Source: UBA2336 sp965227265
GTDB taxonomy: Bacteria; Bacteroidota; Bacteroidia; Cytophagales; Cyclobacteriaceae
Assembly (NCBI GenBank): GCA_965227265.1
Contig: OZ245738.1
Coordinates: 682,001 to 746,000, forward strand
Direction: 5' to 3'
Length of the DNA stretch: 64,000 nucleotides
A model generated the notes under the pieces. It ran no database searches. It saw only the letters and a list, made by a program, of their open reading frames with translations, and had not been told where the DNA came from. Both the position numbers and the translations under genes were made by a program. How positions within the stretch are numbered: position 1 is the stretch's first letter; each line of letters starts with the position of its first letter. Of this stretch, positions 60,242 to 64,000 are shown piece after piece.

Positions 60242-61018
60242 ATGGCTCAACTTCATTTTGTCTGCTGGAACGTGAACGGAATCCGTTCGATGATCAAAAA
60301 GGATTTTTTAAAAGACCTGAAAACCATGAATGCCGATGTGCTTTGTTTTCAGGAAACGAAAGCTTCTGCTGAAGAGGTTAAAGATATTCTTCAATTGATT
60401 CCGGGTTATCACGGCTACGCAAACTCATCGAAGGCGCGTAAAGGTTATTCAGGTACGACAATCTTATCTAAAGAGGAGCCGCTTAATGTTACCTATGACA
60501 TAGGCTTTGAAGACCACGACATGGAAGGACGCGTAATTACGGCTGAATTCCTGACGTACTTCCTGGTAACAGTTTATACGCCTAACTCAGGTGATGGCTT
60601 GAAACGTTTGGATTACCGCGAAACCTGGGATGAAGCCTTTAAAGATCATGTTGCTTCTCTAAAGCGAAGAAAACCAGTAATTGTTTGTGGGGATTTGAAT
60701 GTTGCGCACCAGGCAATTGACATTGCCAATCCGAAAGAAAACTACAATCGTTCCGCTGGCTATACCCAACGTGAGATTGATGGTTTTCAACGATTGTTAG
60801 ATACAGGTTTTGTAGATACGTTCCGTCATTTACATCCACAAGACGTGAAGTATACGTACTGGAGTAATTTTTCCAATTCGCGTACCCGCAACATCGGGTG
60901 GAGGATTGATTACTTCCTTGTTCCGCAGAACCTTTTACCGAAAGTAAAGAAAGCTGAAATCTACAATGAGTATATGGGATCGGATCATTGTCCGATTGCG
61001 TTGACGATTGAGATTTGA
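60242..61018 (+). CDS. xth: Exodeoxyribonuclease III
   Basis: A 258-residue AP endonuclease/3' exonuclease of base excision repair. The EEP-fold motifs are CWNVNGIRSM at the N-terminus, LCFQETKA (catalytic Glu), VCGDLNVAH near residue 150 and GSDHCPIAL at the C-terminus with the catalytic Asp-His. Length fits. It begins 13 bases after the terminator of the preceding gene, so its own promoter must overlap that region; none was clearly seen. Confidence 0.95.
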   Translation: MAQLHFVCWNVNGIRSMIKKDFLKDLKTMNADVLCFQETKASAEEVKDILQLIPGYHGYANSSKARKGYSGTTILSKEEPLNVTYDIGFEDHDMEGRVITAEFLTYFLVTVYTPNSGDGLKRLDYRETWDEAFKDHVASLKRRKPVIVCGDLNVAHQAIDIANPKENYNRSAGYTQREIDGFQRLLDTGFVDTFRHLHPQDVKYTYWSNFSNSRTRNIGWRIDYFLVPQNLLPKVKKAEIYNEYMGSDHCPIALTIEI

Positions 61019-61026
61019 TTTTAAGC

Positions 61027-61055
61027 GGGGATTCTTCGCTAACGCTCAGAATGAC
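61027..61055. repeat. Dispersed repeat with ATTCT/AGAAT hairpin
   Basis: GGGGATTCTTCGCTAACGCT then CAGAATGAC; ATTCT (61031-61035) pairs with AGAAT (61048-61052). The same type of unit (GATTCTTCGC ... CAGAATGAC) is a widespread small intergenic repeat in many bacteria. It separates the convergent xth and murA genes. Confidence 0.6.
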
Positions 61056-61071
61056 GGTAAAAAAATAGTGA

Positions 61072-62379
61072 TTAGTCAATCCGCTCAATATCCGCACCTA
61101 ACGCTCTCAATCGCGTATCAATATTCTGATACCCGCGATCAATCTGGTCAATGCTGGAGATCTCGCTTGTTCCGGTAGCGGAAAGTGCGGCAATCAACAA
61201 CGCAACACCGGCACGAATATCAGGTGAAGCCATTTTAATTCCGCGTAATGTTTGTTTGCGTTCAAGTCCGATTACGTTGGCTCTGTGTGGGTCACATAGA
61301 ATAATTTGTGCACCCATGTCAATCAGTTTGTCTACGAAGAACAGGCGGCTTTCAAACATCTTTTGGTGAATGAGCACGGAACCTTTAGCCTGAGTCGCAA
61401 CGACTAATACAATACTGATCAAATCAGGCGTAAAACCTGGCCAGGGTGAATCCGCAATGGTGAGGATTGATCCATCAATGAAAGATTCAATTTCGTATTT
61501 CTCCTGCGCAGGAATGTGGATATCATCGCCCCGGAATTCCATCTTAATGCCGAGTCTTCTGAAGATTTCAGGAATGATGCCGAGCATATCAATACGACAA
61601 TTTTTGATTGTGATTTCAGATTGCGTCATGGCTGCAAGGCCGATGAAGCTTCCGATCTCGATCATGTCAGGCAGTAACGTGTGTTCTGTTCCGCCAAGTT
61701 TTTGTACTCCTTCAATCGTAAGCAGGTTAGACCCAACACCTGTGATCTTTGCGCCCATGCGATTGAGCATGCCACAGAGTTGCTGCAGGTAAGGCTCACA
61801 CGCTGCATTGTAAATAGTGGTTGTTCCTTTCGCGAGAACGGCTGCCATTACAATGTTTGCAGTTCCGGTTACGGATGCCTCATCAAGCAACATGTATGTG
61901 CCTTCCAATTTGGAAGCATCAATCTCAAAGTATTGGTTATGAGAATCAAAATTAAATTTCGCGCCCAGCTTTTGGAAGCCGATGAAGTGTGTATCCAATC
62001 TTCTTCTTCCGATTTTATCGCCACCCGGTTTAGGTAGACTTGCCTTTCCAAAACGCGCTAATATTGGTCCCAGTAACATTACTGATCCGCGTAAGGCAGC
62101 AGCTTTGGTTCGGTACTGTTCACTTTCTAAAAACTTTGTGTTTACAGACGATGCTGTGAAGCGGTACGAATCTTTGCTAAGCTTTTCAACTTTCGCTCCG
62201 AGATCTCCTACAAGCTCGATCAGCTTGTTAACATCCCGTATATCCGGAATATTATGAATCGTTACCGGCTGATCCGTTAACAATACGGCACTTACGATTT
62301 GAAGTGCTTCGTTTTTCGCGCCTTGCGGAATGATTTCACCTTTTAACTTATTACCGCCTTTGATTTTGAAAATGCTCAT
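61072..62379 (-). CDS. murA: UDP-N-acetylglucosamine 1-carboxyvinyltransferase with Asp in place of the fosfomycin-binding Cys
   Basis: A 435-residue enzyme of the first committed step of peptidoglycan synthesis, transferring enolpyruvate from PEP. The KNEALQIVSAVLL start, RTKAAALRGSVMLLGPILAR loop and the C-terminal domain fit MurA. The active-site loop reads PKPGGDKIGRR with Asp121 where most MurA enzymes have the catalytic Cys (E. coli Cys115). Cys-to-Asp is a known natural variant that keeps activity and gives fosfomycin resistance, as in Chlamydia and Mycobacterium. Confidence 0.95.
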   Translation of the reverse strand: MSIFKIKGGNKLKGEIIPQGAKNEALQIVSAVLLTDQPVTIHNIPDIRDVNKLIELVGDLGAKVEKLSKDSYRFTASSVNTKFLESEQYRTKAAALRGSVMLLGPILARFGKASLPKPGGDKIGRRRLDTHFIGFQKLGAKFNFDSHNQYFEIDASKLEGTYMLLDEASVTGTANIVMAAVLAKGTTTIYNAACEPYLQQLCGMLNRMGAKITGVGSNLLTIEGVQKLGGTEHTLLPDMIEIGSFIGLAAMTQSEITIKNCRIDMLGIIPEIFRRLGIKMEFRGDDIHIPAQEKYEIESFIDGSILTIADSPWPGFTPDLISIVLVVATQAKGSVLIHQKMFESRLFFVDKLIDMGAQIILCDPHRANVIGLERKQTLRGIKMASPDIRAGVALLIAALSATGTSEISSIDQIDRGYQNIDTRLRALGADIERID

Positions 62380-62404
62380 GCTCAGTGTTAGGATTGTCTG
62401 TTTG

Positions 62405-62412
62405 CAAAATTA
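62405..62412 (-). promoter_or_regulatory. -7 element (TAATTTTG) for murA
   Basis: Exact TAnnTTTG on the minus strand, about 25 bases before the murA ATG. No TTG at 19-21 bases; one occurs at 12 bases, which is too close. Confidence 0.45.
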
Positions 62413-62473
62413 GCCAATGATTATCAATAGTTCTCTACTGAATCATTGGCTAATTGAATATTAGTAAATATGA

Positions 62474-63211
62474 TTACTGATCTCTTCTTCTGTTATTGTT
62501 ATTATTGTTATTCCGGTTCTTGTTCTTGTTGAACGGACGTTTGCCCCCACGATGCGGACCATTGTTACGGTGACCCTGGTGACCACCACCTTCGCCCTGA
62601 CCCATCTTACGTTTGTTATCGCCACGTTCGCCTTTGTAAAGCTGCTCGAACAAATTGTCTTCGCGAACTTTTTCAAGATCAAGCGAAAGCTTGCCTTGTG
62701 ACATCGTACGGATATCGTTTACAATTACGGAATCGTCCAATGTTTCTTTGTTCCAATTGCCGTAGAACGTCTTCATCAACTTGCCCAGGTAGATCACAGC
62801 ATCCTTTTGCTCCTGTTCGTTCTCAAGCTTTACAGCTTCTTTGATCAGGCGCTCAATGTTTTTACCGTAATGCTTAAAGCGGATGCTGCTTTGCGGATAG
62901 CCTAAGTGCTTTGGTTTTTTGAACAATGTTTCGCGATCCGGAACCGGGAATGGATTATTCAAATCCAGGTTGAAGTCTGCGATTACATATAAATCGTCCC
63001 ACATGCGTTGGGGATTTTCCGGTGTTGCTTCTTTGACGCTGGGTGTAAGTTGTTTCATCAACTCCACTAACGTGTATGCAAGCTCGGTGCGTTTTTCTTT
63101 GTCAGGAATGCTGCGGATGTATTCTACCAGCTTCTGTACGTTACGGCCATACTCCTTTAATATAATATCAGGCCGTGCGGTATTGTATTCTCCAATCGTT
63201 TGATCTGCCAT
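62474..63211 (-). CDS. DUF4290 family protein
   Basis: A 245-residue soluble protein. Residues 1 to about 185 are helical and match DUF4290 (EYNTARPDIILKEYGRNVQKLVEYI; YGNWNKETLDDSVIVNDI), a Bacteroidota family of unknown function. The last 55 residues are disordered and highly basic (GERGDNKRKMGQGEGGG ... KNRNNNNNNNRRRDQ), which suggests RNA or protein binding. The poly-Asn tail is encoded by a run of TTATT/TTGTT repeats at 62490-62512. It is followed by murA and preceded by the helicase gene. Confidence 0.8.
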   Translation of the reverse strand: MADQTIGEYNTARPDIILKEYGRNVQKLVEYIRSIPDKEKRTELAYTLVELMKQLTPSVKEATPENPQRMWDDLYVIADFNLDLNNPFPVPDRETLFKKPKHLGYPQSSIRFKHYGKNIERLIKEAVKLENEQEQKDAVIYLGKLMKTFYGNWNKETLDDSVIVNDIRTMSQGKLSLDLEKVREDNLFEQLYKGERGDNKRKMGQGEGGGHQGHRNNGPHRGGKRPFNKNKNRNNNNNNNRRRDQ

Positions 63212-63239
63212 GTGTGTAGTGCGAGGCTGTAAATCGCCT

Positions 63240-64000
63240 CTATTCGTGTATTTTCAGTTTAGCAAAGCTAAGTAATAAGGTCTTTTCGCCAAAATCGTCA
63301 AATATTATTTTGGCTTTCTTATCCGGACCTGAGAAATCCATCTTTTCGACCTTGCCGAAGCCGAATTTAGGATGTTCTACTTTCATCCCTTCCTGTAGTA
63401 ATGCATTATCGCTTGGCTTGAAATCAACCGGAGGTTTGTAAGAAGTTGTTTTAGGTCTTACTGGAGAAGATGCCATTGTCTTCTTGATGCCACTCACCAA
63501 TGTTTTGGCATAGCCGCTGCTTATGGGAGATGATTCCATGCTTGAGAACTTGGTGCTCATCTTAATATAGCCCGGATCGATGTCGTCAATGAAACGGCTT
63601 TTCTCGCAATTCTTTAATCGACCGAATCGATAGCGTGTAACGGCATAGGTAAGGAATAATCTCTTCTGTGCGCGGGTAATCGCTACATAAAACAACCTGC
63701 GTTCTTCCTCCAGATCAGCGCGACTGCTTAACATCATTTGAGAAGGAAAAAGATCTTCTTCCAAGCCAACAATGTAAACGTATTTGAACTCAAGACCTTT
63801 CGCCATGTGAATGGTCATGAGTGTTACTTTATCCGGATCTTTATCCTTGTCTTCATCCTGACCGGTTACTAAAGAAACTTCCTGAAGAAACGCACCTAAG
63901 GATTTATCCTCTTTCTCGGGATCTTCAACGTATTCTTTTATCGCGTTCAGCAATTCCTGAACGTTCTCGTAGCGGCTTAGTCCTTCAACTGTTTTGTCTT
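63240..64000 (-). CDS. UvrD/PcrA/Rep-type DNA helicase (C-terminal part, 5' end outside window)
   Basis: The frame is open to the window edge, giving the last 253 residues of a superfamily 1 helicase. Motif V region VTLMTIHMAKGLEFKYVYIVG and motif VI FYVAITRAQKRLFL are present, and the tail (VEHPKFGFGKVEKMDFSG ... KAKIIFDDFGEKTLLLSFAKL) is the PcrA-type C-terminal Tudor-like domain. It translocates on single-stranded DNA in repair or replication restart. An in-frame TTG at 63951-63953 is not the real start. Confidence 0.9.
   Translation of the reverse strand, partial: DKTVEGLSRYENVQELLNAIKEYVEDPEKEDKSLGAFLQEVSLVTGQDEDKDKDPDKVTLMTIHMAKGLEFKYVYIVGLEEDLFPSQMMLSSRADLEEERRLFYVAITRAQKRLFLTYAVTRYRFGRLKNCEKSRFIDDIDPGYIKMSTKFSSMESSPISSGYAKTLVSGIKKTMASSPVRPKTTSYKPPVDFKPSDNALLQEGMKVEHPKFGFGKVEKMDFSGPDKKAKIIFDDFGEKTLLLSFAKLKIHE

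Noticed and set aside
1..64000. tRNA, rRNA or riboswitch genes
   Set aside because: No cloverleaf with a T-arm GGTTCGA-type sequence, no rRNA segment and no riboswitch consensus was recognised by reading; a covariance-model scan was not possible.

Overview
The window is a chromosomal stretch from a member of the Bacteroidota, most likely order Cytophagales. The evidence is mutually consistent: a type IX secretion (T9SS) regulator PorX, two secreted proteins with T9SS C-terminal domains (one type A, one type B/gliding-associated), a fused LpxC-FabZ protein, families largely confined to Bacteroidota (DUF3822, DUF4296, DUF4290), and promoters of the TTG-N19/20-TAnnTTTG type. No rRNA, tRNA, CRISPR array, insertion sequence or prophage was recognised. 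Coding density is high, with short operons on both strands.

Layout. 1-2.7 kb: end of an MlaE-type permease, MlaF ATPase, MCE-domain MlaD and a TerC protein in one tight operon. 2.7-4.2 kb: pyrE and a Nudix protein. 4.4-10.6 kb: a giant alpha-2-macroglobulin lipoprotein with an intact thioester motif. 10.7-14.4 kb: coaD, DUF3822, a second Nudix protein, a DUF1573 secreted protein, DUF423 and YggS. 14.4-16.6 kb: a GH3-family acyl-adenylating protein overlapping a LysE exporter. 16.6-19.4 kb: a short Bat/VWA operon. 19.5-22.3 kb: DUF4296 lipoprotein and MutS2. 22.4-25.9 kb: a repeat-rich fibre-like protein, a T9SS cargo protein and a lipoprotein. 26-31.3 kb: lipid A genes lpxD, lpxC-fabZ, lpxA with an ABC ATPase and an HD hydrolase. 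31.4-34.6 kb: porX, tsaE and alanine dehydrogenase. 34.7-40 kb: valS, an MFS protein and an rRNA methyltransferase. 40-43.7 kb: fumarylacetoacetase, a small membrane protein, a flavin reductase family protein and a luciferase-like oxidoreductase. 44-50.2 kb: accessory-looking outer-membrane barrels, small membrane proteins, an SPFH protein, a PQQ sugar dehydrogenase and a broken gene. 50.3-53.6 kb: pdhB, an OmpA/TPR lipoprotein and a PspC protein. 53.7-59.8 kb: a five-gene co-directional run hisS-hutH-T9SS cargo-ybaB-glycosyltransferase. 59.9-64 kb: a small basic protein, xth, murA, DUF4290 and the end of a UvrD/PcrA-type helicase.

How the parts fit: envelope building dominates (Mla lipid traffic, lipid A, MurA, barrels, lipoproteins, T9SS cargo and its regulator), mixed with housekeeping enzymes for translation, nucleotide and cofactor synthesis. 

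The most unusual features are not a classical defence island. They are (i) many families of small dispersed palindromes or tandem repeats, concentrated at convergent gene ends and, in two cases (hisS and tsaE), lying inside coding sequence and translated; (ii) a 22-codon minus-strand ORF with an 11-base perfect Shine-Dalgarno match, which is very strong for this phylum, followed by an intrinsic terminator; (iii) a 42-residue membrane microprotein next to an SPFH gene; (iv) a GH3-LysE pair that could make and export acyl-amino-acid conjugates; and (v) a doubly frameshifted secreted tryptophan-rich protein. No domain calls were checked by database search; they rest on motifs and family resemblance read from the translations.
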